Shown here: piece by piece, positions 8,901 to 18,236 of the stretch | Layout: every line of letters begins with the position of its first letter | Numbering within the stretch: the stretch's first letter is position 1 | From: Hahellaceae bacterium | Lineage (GTDB): Bacteria; Pseudomonadota; Gammaproteobacteria; Pseudomonadales; Oleiphilaceae | Direction of reading: 5' to 3' | Length of the DNA: 64,000 nt | NCBI GenBank assembly: GCA_024234575.1 | Contig: JACKOB010000005.1 | Span: 1 to 64,000, forward strand | Made by a program: the position numbers and the translations under genes | Notes under the pieces: generated by a model | Database searches by the model: none | Seen by the model: the letters and a program-made list of their open reading frames with translations, nothing else | What the model was told of the DNA's origin: nothing

Positions 8901-11900
8901 ATGAGAACACCATTAGAAAAAACGCTGCGTAGCAAGCTTGAAAAAACGGTTGAAAAGGCTCGTGATATTGTTGAAATCGCTGTTACAGAAGCATTGACTC
9001 GCCTAGGTATTAGCGAAAGCAGCGCACCTAGTTATTTAAGTGAAGCGGAACGTAAGCTTAGAACACGTTTACGTGCCCACGGTCGTCAATTAGGAGATGT
9101 GTTAAATCGTGATACAGGCAAGCAAGAAACAGAGCTATTAGTTAACGAAATGGCATACGAGCATTGGCATCGCATGCTGTTTGCTCGCTTTTTAGAGCAA
9201 AGTGACCTGTTAATGTACGACCAAAATACACCTATTACTTTGGCTGATTGTGTTGAATTAGTTGAAGAAGGTGATCCATTAGGTGATGGCTCAGAAGTTA
9301 AAGACGGTTGGGATTTAGCAGGCCGTTTAGCACAAAAAATGTTGCCACAAATCTTCCGTGCGGACTCTCCAGTATTCGAGGTTAAACTTTCGATTAACCA
9401 TGTACACGCCTTAGAAGAGCTAATTGCAGGCCTACACCCAGATACGTTTCAATCATCTGACGCATTGGGTTGGTGTTATCAATTCTGGCAGAACAAAAAG
9501 AAAAAACAGGTCAATGAATCTGGCGTAAAAATTGGTGCTAAAGAAATAAGCCCGGTTACGCAACTATTTACCGAACCTTATATGGTGAGCTTTTTACTCG
9601 ACAACGCGCTTGGAGCATGGTGGGCTAAACGTCGATTAACACAAGACGATTTAGCGACAGCAACCAGCGAACAAGAGCTACGAGAACTGGCCTCTATTCC
9701 CGGAGTTCCGCTTGAGTATTTGCGTTTTGTACAGGATGAAACTACAAAAGCATGGAATTGCGCCGCAGGTGATTTTGATAAATGGCCAGAAGATTTAAGT
9801 GAGTTTAAAACCCTCGATCCCTGCTGCGGGAGTGGTCACTTTCTAGTAGCCAAGTTTTTAATGCTTGTCCCAATTAGAATGGAACTCGAAGGGTTAGCAG
9901 TAAAAGAAGCAATTGACAAAGTATTAGCCCAAAATATTCACGGCCTAGAGCTTGATCAACGCTGTGTTGAACTGGCGGCATTTGCCTTAGCACTGGAGGC
10001 TTGGCGTTACCCTAACTCAGGCGGTTATCGTGTATTGCCTGAATTACACCTTGCCTGTTCAGGTATGTCGATTAACGAAGCACAGAAGGAGTGGAAAGAT
10101 TTAGCTAAAGAGGATGAGCAGCTACAAAGTGCAGTTAAATGGATGCAAGATACATTTAAAAATGCACCTACGCTGGGGAGTTTGATTGATCCCAATAAAT
10201 CAAAAATGAAAAGTGAAATTGCGCCATGGGAAGTATTACAAAAATCTATTTTTGACAAAGTAGATGTCAGTACTGATGCAAAAGCTGTAGCACAAGGCTT
10301 ATCAAAGGCCGCAGGAATGTTGGCCAATAAATACCAATGGGTTATTACTAACGTTCCTTACTTAGCACGAGGAAACCAAGCAGATATTTTGCAAAACTTC
10401 TGTTCCAAATATTATAAAGGTGCACAACAAGATTTAGCGAACGTTTTTCTAGAACGAGTTACAGAGCTTTTGGTTTCTGACGGTGAGTTATCTGTTGTAA
10501 TACCTCAAAACTGGTTATTTAGAGAGCGATATAAAGAACACAGAAAAAAAATTCTCTTAGAATGTAATTGGCAAATCTTAGCAAGGTTAGGTGCTGGAGC
10601 ATTCGACACTATCTCAGGGCAAGTTGTTCAAGCAGTCCTTTTTCAATGTTCATTAGCAAGCTCTGATTCAGCTATATTCTCAATACTTGATGTATCTAGT
10701 GAGAAGCGAATACCAGATAAAAGTTTGAAATTGCAACTTCAAGACTTAAATAGTGTTTCGCAAAAAGCGCAACTGTCTAATCCAGGCTTTGCTGTTTCCT
10801 TAGAAAGCCATAGTGGTGAATTATTGTCCGAAGTTTCTCGACCCGTTACAGGGTTGATTACAAAGGATGCGGTAAGATTCTTTAAATATTTCTGGGAAGT
10901 AGAATTAAATGAAAATTGGGAAACAGCTCAATCCTCTGTGAGTTCGTCTACACATTATGGCGGCCTGAGTAAAGTCGTTTTTTGGGAGAGGGATAAAGGA
11001 GTATTGAGACGCCAATATAATCAAGGGATATCCATACTTGCGGGAGGATTAGCATGGGGAAATGAGGGGGTATGTGTTAGTCAAACAGGAGAGCTAGCTT
11101 GTTCGATATATACTGGAACTTTTTTTGATGACATGGTTTCAATCATAGTACCTAATGACTCATCTGATCAATTACCTCTGTGGACTTATTGTAGCCAAGG
11201 GGGATTCAGCAAAGCTGTTCGTTCTGTTAACCAAGCATTGAAAGTACCACCTTCAACTCTAGGTAAAGTTAGTGTAAATCTAAATGAGCACTTAAAATTA
11301 GCTAACTCCCTTTATCCAACAGGACTGCCTAAACCATATACTCATGACCTTACTCAATGGATTTACCACGGACACCCAAGTGCCTCAGTAATTTGGAATG
11401 ATGACACCAAAACTACCGATATTGGTGATTTACGAGAAGATGATACCGTTCTGCAAGTTGCCATTACTCGTTTATTAGGTTATCGATGGCCAGCAGAGCT
11501 AGACACGGAAATGGAATTAGCGCCTGAAATGCGTGAAATCATCGCCCAGAATAAAGTCTTTGATGGTTTAGTTGATGATGATGGCATTGTTTGTATTCCA
11601 GCTATACGCGGTGAAAAGCCTGCGGTAGATAGATTAGAAGCCATTCTGCATGCTGCTTATGGCGATAAATGGTCTGCGACCGTATTAAACAATCTATTGA
11701 AGTCCGTTAAGTCTCGCGACTTAAACATTTGGCTACGTGATAAGTTCTTTGAGCAACATTGTAAACTGTTCCAGCATCGTCCGTTTATCTGGCATATTTG
11801 GGATGGCTTACCAGATGGGTTCTCAGCCCTAGTCAATTATCATCAACTAGATTACAAAGGCTTAGAGCGCTTAATTTATACCTACCTCGATGACTGGATC

Positions 11901-12311
11901 AGTACTCAAATTCAGCTAGAAAAAGATGGCGACGAAGGCGCAGAAATACGCTTGGCCGCAGCTCGAAACCTAAGAAAACAGTTGCAAGATATCCTTATCG
12001 GCGAGAAGGGATTAGATATATTTGTCCGCTGGAAGTCATTAGCAGAACAACCGATAGGTTGGAATCCAGATTTAAATGATGGTGTTCGCCTAAACATCCG
12101 CCCGTTCATACAAGCGAAAGATGTGGGTAAAAAAGGTGCGGGGGTATTGCGAGCAGCGCCTAACATTCACTGGAAAAAAGACCGTGGCACCGATGTAGAA
12201 TCAGCCCCTTGGTATGACTTAGGTTTAGAATACGGCGGCAACCGAGGCGACCGTATTAACGACCATCATTTAAGCTTGGCTGAAAAGAAAGCTGCACAGG
12301 ATGCCAAATAA
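8901..12311 (+). CDS. pglX: BREX adenine-specific DNA methyltransferase PglX
   Basis: 1136 aa. SAM-binding motif I LDPCCGSGHF lies at about residue 304, and the adenine methyltransferase motif IV reads TNVPYL at about 481, a variant of NPPY with Val for the first Pro. The N-terminal region (MAYEHWHRMLFARFLEQ) and a long C-terminal target-recognition and specificity region are in PglX order. PglX methylates host DNA at the BREX site and takes part in phage exclusion. The start has an upstream GAAGG ribosome site, 35 bp after brxC. The frame is intact, so methylation could persist even though brxC is broken. Confidence 0.88.
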   Translation: MRTPLEKTLRSKLEKTVEKARDIVEIAVTEALTRLGISESSAPSYLSEAERKLRTRLRAHGRQLGDVLNRDTGKQETELLVNEMAYEHWHRMLFARFLEQSDLLMYDQNTPITLADCVELVEEGDPLGDGSEVKDGWDLAGRLAQKMLPQIFRADSPVFEVKLSINHVHALEELIAGLHPDTFQSSDALGWCYQFWQNKKKKQVNESGVKIGAKEISPVTQLFTEPYMVSFLLDNALGAWWAKRRLTQDDLATATSEQELRELASIPGVPLEYLRFVQDETTKAWNCAAGDFDKWPEDLSEFKTLDPCCGSGHFLVAKFLMLVPIRMELEGLAVKEAIDKVLAQNIHGLELDQRCVELAAFALALEAWRYPNSGGYRVLPELHLACSGMSINEAQKEWKDLAKEDEQLQSAVKWMQDTFKNAPTLGSLIDPNKSKMKSEIAPWEVLQKSIFDKVDVSTDAKAVAQGLSKAAGMLANKYQWVITNVPYLARGNQADILQNFCSKYYKGAQQDLANVFLERVTELLVSDGELSVVIPQNWLFRERYKEHRKKILLECNWQILARLGAGAFDTISGQVVQAVLFQCSLASSDSAIFSILDVSSEKRIPDKSLKLQLQDLNSVSQKAQLSNPGFAVSLESHSGELLSEVSRPVTGLITKDAVRFFKYFWEVELNENWETAQSSVSSSTHYGGLSKVVFWERDKGVLRRQYNQGISILAGGLAWGNEGVCVSQTGELACSIYTGTFFDDMVSIIVPNDSSDQLPLWTYCSQGGFSKAVRSVNQALKVPPSTLGKVSVNLNEHLKLANSLYPTGLPKPYTHDLTQWIYHGHPSASVIWNDDTKTTDIGDLREDDTVLQVAITRLLGYRWPAELDTEMELAPEMREIIAQNKVFDGLVDDDGIVCIPAIRGEKPAVDRLEAILHAAYGDKWSATVLNNLLKSVKSRDLNIWLRDKFFEQHCKLFQHRPFIWHIWDGLPDGFSALVNYHQLDYKGLERLIYTYLDDWISTQIQLEKDGDEGAEIRLAAARNLRKQLQDILIGEKGLDIFVRWKSLAEQPIGWNPDLNDGVRLNIRPFIQAKDVGKKGAGVLRAAPNIHWKKDRGTDVESAPWYDLGLEYGGNRGDRINDHHLSLAEKKAAQDAK

Positions 12312-13595
12312 GTGTTTATCGACGGAGTAAAACTCACAAACTTTCGTGGTTTGGGGAATATAGAACTTAACTTTGATGAACACATTAACTTATTGGTTGG
12401 TGTTAACGGTGTAGGTAAGTCATCTGTACTTGAAGCAATGGGCATTATGCTTTCAACCTTTACCAACAGAGTTAAAGGTACGCCTGGCTATACTAAAAAA
12501 CTAACGAATGATGACATCAAGTCTGGGACAGATACATTAAGTGCAAGCTTATACATGCAGTTTCAAGGTGAGCCTTTAAGTTGGTCAACGACTCGTTTCG
12601 CAAAAAGTCATAACTCAGGTAAAACCCAAACGTCAGAGCTAGCGACATTAAATGAAATTATTAAGCCTCTGAGTTGGAAATTGAATGAAGAGCAGAAGCA
12701 AGAAGAATATAACACAAGTGTCCCACTTGCTGCTTATTACAGTGTTAATAGGCTTTTTAGAGGAAAAGCTAATCCTAAAGATAACGATATTAGAAAAATA
12801 AAATACGCACCATTAGATGCCTATGAAAAAGCAGTATCAATTGATGGTGTTTATTTTAAGGCCTTAGCTAATTGGTTCGGTTACAGACAAAAATATCTGG
12901 AAAGCAGAGAAGGTAAAAGTGCGAGTTCGAATGACAGCCAATTAAAAGCTGTAGAGTCAGCTATTATAAAATTTTTACCAGAGTTTAGTGGGCTTCGCTA
13001 TGATGAAAACCTTAAAGAGTTATTCATATACAAGGGACAGGAAGCATTAAAATTAAAACAGCTTTCTGATGGTGAACTCTGTTTAATAGCATTGATTGCA
13101 GACATAGCTCGTAGATTAGCAATAGCAAATCCTGCCTAAAATAATCCGCTTCATGGTGAAGCCATTATTTTAATAGATGAGATTGACCTTCATTTACACC
13201 CTGGTTGGCAAAGAAAGCTAATTGATAATTTTCGACGTACCTTCCCAAGGGTTCAGTTTATCTTCTCAACTCATAGCCCACAGATGATTGGTCATGTTGA
13301 GGCGAAACATATTTGGTTGTTTAAACGTGTAGATAGTGAAGTTGTTGCCTATCGTCCCGAGAAATCTCTAGGTATGGATAGCAATAGTATTTTACTCCAA
13401 CACTTGGGTGTCGATGAACGAGAGCCCGAAACAAAAAATGAGTTAAATAAGTTATTTATTCACATTGAAGAAAATGAATTAGCACAAGCTGAAAGCTTAA
13501 TTAATGTGTTAATGAACAAATGCGGCAATATTGATGAGTTGCGTCGCGCTAGCGCAATTATTAAACGTAAAAGGTTGTTGGGACTTGATGAATGA
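12312..13595 (+). pseudogene. ptuA: Septu-like ATPase PtuA, nonsense-mutated
   Basis: The whole frame from GTG 12312 to 13595 encodes a 427-codon ABC/RecF-type ATPase: Walker A GVNGVGKSS near residue 30, a signature-like LSDGE, Walker B ILIDEIDLHLHP, and the switch STHSPQM. A single TAA at 13137-13139 (codon 276) falls just before Walker B, and the same frame continues without shift (NNPLHGEAIILIDE). A CAA-to-TAA change would explain it. PtuA pairs with the HNH protein PtuB in Septu defence and in ATPase/HNH retrons. Its position between pglX and pglZ makes it a nested cargo of BREX. Confidence 0.8.
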
Positions 13596-14242
13596 AGCAG
13601 ATAATCAAGGACAATGAGCCGCAAGAAGTTATTGATTGGAAAGCCTTAGCTAATGATGATTGGCAACCAAACTTTGACGAGCTATCTGGCTCAGAAAAGA
13701 GAGCAATGAGACAATGCTTACTGAAAGAGCAAGGAGCTATCTGCTGCTACTGTAATCAAGACATTAGTAATGACGACTTTCATATCGAGCACTTTAGGCC
13801 GCAAGAAACTTTTGAACACTTAGAGCTTGAATACAGCAATTTGCATGCGTCATGTTTAAAAAATATGAAGCCAGGCAGACCTACCCATTGTGGAGACGCA
13901 AAAGCAAATTGGTTTGATAACAATCAAACTTTATCGCCATTGGATAACAATGAAGCTAGTTTTAATTATCTTGCTAATGGCGACATTGTGGCCGCGAACC
14001 AAAACTCAGATGAGATGGTTAGTCGGCTAAAATTAAAAGATGAATCACTGAAAGCTAAAAGAAAAGCTGAAATTTCTGGCATTCTCGGTGAAGACGTTAT
14101 TGAGAATGCAACGGACAACGATTTAGTAACCTTGTATCAGAGAATTAGCCAAAAGGTTGATGATAAATATCAACCATTTATTGTGGCGATTCAGCAGCAG
14201 ATTAAACAATTAATTCCAGTTACATTACACGCTCAATTGTGA
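13592..14242 (+). CDS. ptuB: Septu-like HNH endonuclease PtuB
   Basis: 216 aa. A zinc-type CCYCNQDI (about residues 50-57) is followed by DFHIEHFRPQ, the H-x-x-H-F core of the TIGR02646-type HNH proteins that partner AAA ATPases in Septu and some retrons. Downstream are LHASCLKN and CGDAKANWF, with Cys residues placed as in that family. It overlaps ptuA by 4 bp, indicating translational coupling. Predicted role: the nuclease effector of a PtuAB complex. The gene is intact although its ATPase partner is interrupted. Confidence 0.8.
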   Translation: MKQIIKDNEPQEVIDWKALANDDWQPNFDELSGSEKRAMRQCLLKEQGAICCYCNQDISNDDFHIEHFRPQETFEHLELEYSNLHASCLKNMKPGRPTHCGDAKANWFDNNQTLSPLDNNEASFNYLANGDIVAANQNSDEMVSRLKLKDESLKAKRKAEISGILGEDVIENATDNDLVTLYQRISQKVDDKYQPFIVAIQQQIKQLIPVTLHAQL

Positions 14243-14292
14243 TTTTAGCTAATGATGTAGTAATGGAAACATGAATTAAGGACGTAAATTTA

Positions 14293-16083
14293 ATGATTAA
14301 ATCGGTAGAGAATTATGCTGTATCTGCGTTGTTTAGCGTGGATGAAAAAGTTATCTACGCCATTCCAAGGTATCAACGTGAGTACACTTGGGGGAAGTGG
14401 CAATGGGATACATTATTTGAAGATTTATTAGAAAATGACCCAAGCTACTTTTTAGGTTCAATTATTTGCATTAATCAAAGTACTGATGCACTAGCAGTTC
14501 AATCTTTAGAGTTAGTTGATGGTCAGCAACGTATGACCACGTTATCTTTATTAAAGGCTGCAATTTATGCTTGTTTTAGTCGGTTAGATATTGAATTAAC
14601 ATTTGATCAGCAACTAGAGCTACATAACTTAAAGCATAAGTTAATCTTAAAAAGTAAGACCGACCAAACTCGGATTGTTCCTCAGGTACAAAATAGCAAT
14701 CAGCAGGACTATTACTGGGTATTACACAAAGCAGGAATTTTAAGCGACGCAGATCACCCTTCGAATGCAGGCAATCGAAGAATTATGCGAGCCTATCGCC
14801 ATTTTTCAGCTCGTATTGAAGAATACCTTCAGGCAGCGTCAGATAAAGTGTCTGCTCTAACTGAAATTATTGAGAAAGTGAATACGGCCACCTTAGTGAA
14901 AATTGAAGTGGCTAGCCATTCTGATGCATACACCTTGTTTGAGTCTTTAAATAACAGAGGAGTGCCTCTGACAGCTATTGATCTAATTAAGAACAAACTG
15001 TTGGCCAAACTTGAATCGGATGATGCTGGGCAAATAGATAAGCATTTTAATAATTGGATGAAAGTTCTAACTTATCTTGGCGATGATTATGGAATACAAG
15101 AGCGATATTTTAGGCAGTACTACAATGCATTTAAACCTGAGTTAAAGCATATTGTTAGTGTTCCTGTTGCGACTAAATCCAACCTTATTCATATTTACGA
15201 AAATTTGATCGCCAATGATGCTAGCAGTTTCTTAAAAACAATGATGGTGCATGCTAATTTGTACGCGCAAATTATTGGTAATAAAGAAGTTCCTGATAAT
15301 CCTAAATTAACCGGGTTGCTGTCTAGCTTAGAGAATATTCAGGGTGTTCCATCGTATCTATTATTACTTCTACTGTTTAGTAAACAAGAAACGCTAGATT
15401 TGAAAGCAGAACATTTTGAAAAAATTGTTACTTTGTTAATTGCGTTTTTTGTTCGTAGGAATACAACAGATACGCCTGCCACAAGAGATTTGACTAAGAT
15501 ATTTATGTCACTTTCTGATGAGGTTACAAAGTTAAGAGGTGATGCGATTTATGACCTTATTTGCAAATCATTGGTAAATGTAAGCGCATCAGATGAAGAC
15601 TTTATTAAAGGGCTATCTGGCAACCTTTATGATGATAATAAAGCCGTATGTCGTTTTGTTCTTTGTGCCATTGAAGAGAGTGTAATGACAAGGGAATCTG
15701 CTGTTGATTTATGGACCATTGAGGGCAAACAATATCTTTGGACGATTGAACATATATTCCCGCAAGGTGACAACATACCTGAGTCTTGGGTAAGTATGAT
15801 AGCTAATGGCGACAAAGAACTAGCTCACTCATACAAACAAGAATATGGTCACTATTTAGGGAACCTTACAATTTCAGGCTATAACAGCACATTAGGTAAT
15901 AAGAGTTTCGAAGAGAAACGTGATAGAACAAACCGTAAAGGCAACCCGGTTGGATATAAAAACGGTTTGTATCTAAATAGTGAATTAGCTTCGGAAACGA
16001 GCTGGTCTGTTGATAAAATCAAAAATAGAACAGAGCTGTTGGTATCTAAAGTAGTAGAGCTATTTAAATTACCAAGTATTTGA
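14293..16083 (+). CDS. DUF262/DUF1524 protein, GmrSD-like type IV restriction enzyme
   Basis: 596 aa. The N-terminal DUF262 domain has IPRYQREYTW (residues 24-33), FLGSII, and LVDGQQRMTTL (about 75-85), the ParB/sulfiredoxin-like nucleotide-binding signature. The C-terminal DUF1524 domain has IEHIFPQG near residue 485 and HYLGNLTISG with NKSFEEKRD, the HNH-like nuclease core. Single-chain GmrSD proteins restrict modified phage DNA and are frequent BREX companions (for example BrxU). It lies in the operon between ptuB and pglZ, with a 9-bp gap to pglZ. Intact. Confidence 0.85.
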   Translation: MIKSVENYAVSALFSVDEKVIYAIPRYQREYTWGKWQWDTLFEDLLENDPSYFLGSIICINQSTDALAVQSLELVDGQQRMTTLSLLKAAIYACFSRLDIELTFDQQLELHNLKHKLILKSKTDQTRIVPQVQNSNQQDYYWVLHKAGILSDADHPSNAGNRRIMRAYRHFSARIEEYLQAASDKVSALTEIIEKVNTATLVKIEVASHSDAYTLFESLNNRGVPLTAIDLIKNKLLAKLESDDAGQIDKHFNNWMKVLTYLGDDYGIQERYFRQYYNAFKPELKHIVSVPVATKSNLIHIYENLIANDASSFLKTMMVHANLYAQIIGNKEVPDNPKLTGLLSSLENIQGVPSYLLLLLLFSKQETLDLKAEHFEKIVTLLIAFFVRRNTTDTPATRDLTKIFMSLSDEVTKLRGDAIYDLICKSLVNVSASDEDFIKGLSGNLYDDNKAVCRFVLCAIEESVMTRESAVDLWTIEGKQYLWTIEHIFPQGDNIPESWVSMIANGDKELAHSYKQEYGHYLGNLTISGYNSTLGNKSFEEKRDRTNRKGNPVGYKNGLYLNSELASETSWSVDKIKNRTELLVSKVVELFKLPSI

Positions 16084-16092
16084 GCGTATTAA

Positions 16093-18147
16093 ATGCAATT
16101 AATTGATTACCTAGCTTCGCAGTTGCGAAGCTCAGCAAACTATAATTCGGCTGTGCAAATAGCACCTGCGGCTATTTTGTGGACTGATGTTGAATGCCAA
16201 TGGCAGTCAGCTATGCCTTCAATTAAACAGCACTTACCTGAATTAGTTGAGTTAGGTGAATATAAACCAGAAGAAAGAACCGGACCTGCTATCTGGATTA
16301 AATGCGCAATAGCAGGTGTTTTAGAAGAGTGTGAATTGCCTAAGAGTAAAACACCCATCATTTATTTGCCTGGTGTTAGCCGCAAGGATTTACGAGCAAT
16401 AGAGCAATGCCCCGATGAACTGAGACCCCTTGCAGAACTGCAGTATCGTGGTTGCTGGTGGTCTTATAACTCAGCAGGCAGAGATTGGTCAATTGGCTCA
16501 TTTCTAACGAACCCTCGCGTAGGCTTAGAACTTGATGTAGCTAAAGACAAGAAGACCCAGGATGCTATTCTCAAAATATTGCCGGACTTATTAGAAACCC
16601 CTTATGAGTCGTTAAAAGGTAAAAAGCTAGAAGCCCAAGACTTCATTGATATTGTAATGGATGACGCTGAAAGAGATATTCTTGGCTGGTTAAATAATTC
16701 AGAAGATAAACAGGCTTTATGGAAAGACAGCAAATGGCCTATATTCAAGCAAACTTGCTTAGACAACTTTGGTTTTGACCCTGAAAAGGGAGATGTTGAA
16801 TCAGTATTAGTTAGCTTGTGTGAATCACAAGGTAAATGGCAAACGGTTTGGCAGCGTTTTGAAGATACTGCTCATAACTTACCGTTATTAGTTGAAAAGC
16901 TAAAAACTGTTCAACCAGAGGGACTAGCCATTAATGCAAGTCATTATCTGGCTGAAAATATAAGAGATGAAAACGAACTTGCTACTAAGTTAAAAGGCTT
17001 TGTTACGCAAGATGTCACGTTCATTAAGCAACAATTATCAGAGCTTTTTAAGCGTGAATCAGAGAGAAAGTCATGGTTGTGGTATGGATTAGGTTTATCT
17101 CCTTGGTTAACCATATTAGAGCAGTTAGCTTTAGTGATCGAGCATTCAGATATTGAGTTTACAGGCCCTTCTGTTGAAATAATGGCTAACACGTATAAAG
17201 AGCGTTTTTGGCAAGCTGACGCTGCTGCAATTAATGCTATGGCGGTTGCAAAAGATATAAACCAACAGCAAGTTGTTGCTGATATTCTCGCTGTCATTTA
17301 TACGCCTTGGTTAGAACAGGTGACGTTAAATTTTCAGAACTTAGTTCGAGAAGAGGGTTACCCTGGAAAGCCAGGGCAAACTGGTGAAGTTAATGAGTCA
17401 ACAGCACAATATAATGTTGGCAGTCAGGTAGTGTTCTTTGTTGATGGCTTACGTTTCGATACAGCAAAAACATTACAACAAAAGTTAGATAAGCTTTCCG
17501 TGAGTACCTCATTAAAAACCAATTGGTGTGCCCTTCCCTCATTAACAGCAACAGCAAAAGCCGCTGTAACCCCTGTAGCTGAGTTACTTTCGGGTGCACA
17601 AGAAAATGATAACTTTACACCAATGCTTATCGCTTCTGGTTCGGAGTTTAGTTCTTATCATTTAAAAAAGTCGCTATCTGATAAAGGTTGGCAATATTTG
17701 GAAGGCTTAGACACAGGCGAGCCTACTGGTAATGCTTGGGTGCAAACGGGTGACTTAGACAATATGGGGCATAAACAACAAATGAAAATGCCGCTTAATA
17801 TTGAAGCGGTTCTAGAAGATGTTGTTGCTCGAATTGAAGGATTATTAACAGCAGGCTGGAAGAACATTCGTATTGTTACTGATCATGGCTGGTTGTGGGT
17901 ACCCAACAAATTAGCTGAAGCGAGCATTTCAAAAAATATCGTGAAGAAGCGTTTAGCTCGTTGTGCAATATTAAAAGATAACGTCGATACAGATGAGTTA
18001 AAAGTACCGTGGCATTGGAATAACAACGTCTCTGTTGCCATGGCACCGGGTATTGCGGGTTATATTGCAGGTGACTATTACAATCATGGTGGGTTGAGCT
18101 TGCAAGAATGCTTAACGCCTGTGATTAATATTCATAATAAAGGTTAG
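16093..18147 (+). CDS. pglZ: BREX phosphatase-domain protein PglZ
   Basis: 684 aa. The PglZ alkaline-phosphatase-like domain is seen as VVFFVDGLRFDTAKTL (about residue 447), ALPSLTATAKAAVTP, and IVTDHGWLWVP (about 594), the metal-site strand-Asp pattern of the superfamily. PglZ is a core BREX protein found in all types. At 684 aa it is shorter than many type 1 PglZ proteins (about 830-870 aa). It ends the plus-strand operon; no brxL follows, and the next genes converge on it. Confidence 0.85.
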   Translation: MQLIDYLASQLRSSANYNSAVQIAPAAILWTDVECQWQSAMPSIKQHLPELVELGEYKPEERTGPAIWIKCAIAGVLEECELPKSKTPIIYLPGVSRKDLRAIEQCPDELRPLAELQYRGCWWSYNSAGRDWSIGSFLTNPRVGLELDVAKDKKTQDAILKILPDLLETPYESLKGKKLEAQDFIDIVMDDAERDILGWLNNSEDKQALWKDSKWPIFKQTCLDNFGFDPEKGDVESVLVSLCESQGKWQTVWQRFEDTAHNLPLLVEKLKTVQPEGLAINASHYLAENIRDENELATKLKGFVTQDVTFIKQQLSELFKRESERKSWLWYGLGLSPWLTILEQLALVIEHSDIEFTGPSVEIMANTYKERFWQADAAAINAMAVAKDINQQQVVADILAVIYTPWLEQVTLNFQNLVREEGYPGKPGQTGEVNESTAQYNVGSQVVFFVDGLRFDTAKTLQQKLDKLSVSTSLKTNWCALPSLTATAKAAVTPVAELLSGAQENDNFTPMLIASGSEFSSYHLKKSLSDKGWQYLEGLDTGEPTGNAWVQTGDLDNMGHKQQMKMPLNIEAVLEDVVARIEGLLTAGWKNIRIVTDHGWLWVPNKLAEASISKNIVKKRLARCAILKDNVDTDELKVPWHWNNNVSVAMAPGIAGYIAGDYYNHGGLSLQECLTPVINIHNKG

Positions 18148-18236
18148 CTATAGTAATGGTTAGTTGTAGAATGGTTAGGTGTTAATTAATGTCTATTATT
18201 AAAATTGTTATTCTTGTGACTTAGTCTCTTTGTAGT

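Noticed and set aside
12312..13139. A complete short ATPase of 275 aa
   Set aside because: It lacks Walker B, which follows directly in the same frame after the TAA, so the gene is a nonsense-mutated longer one.
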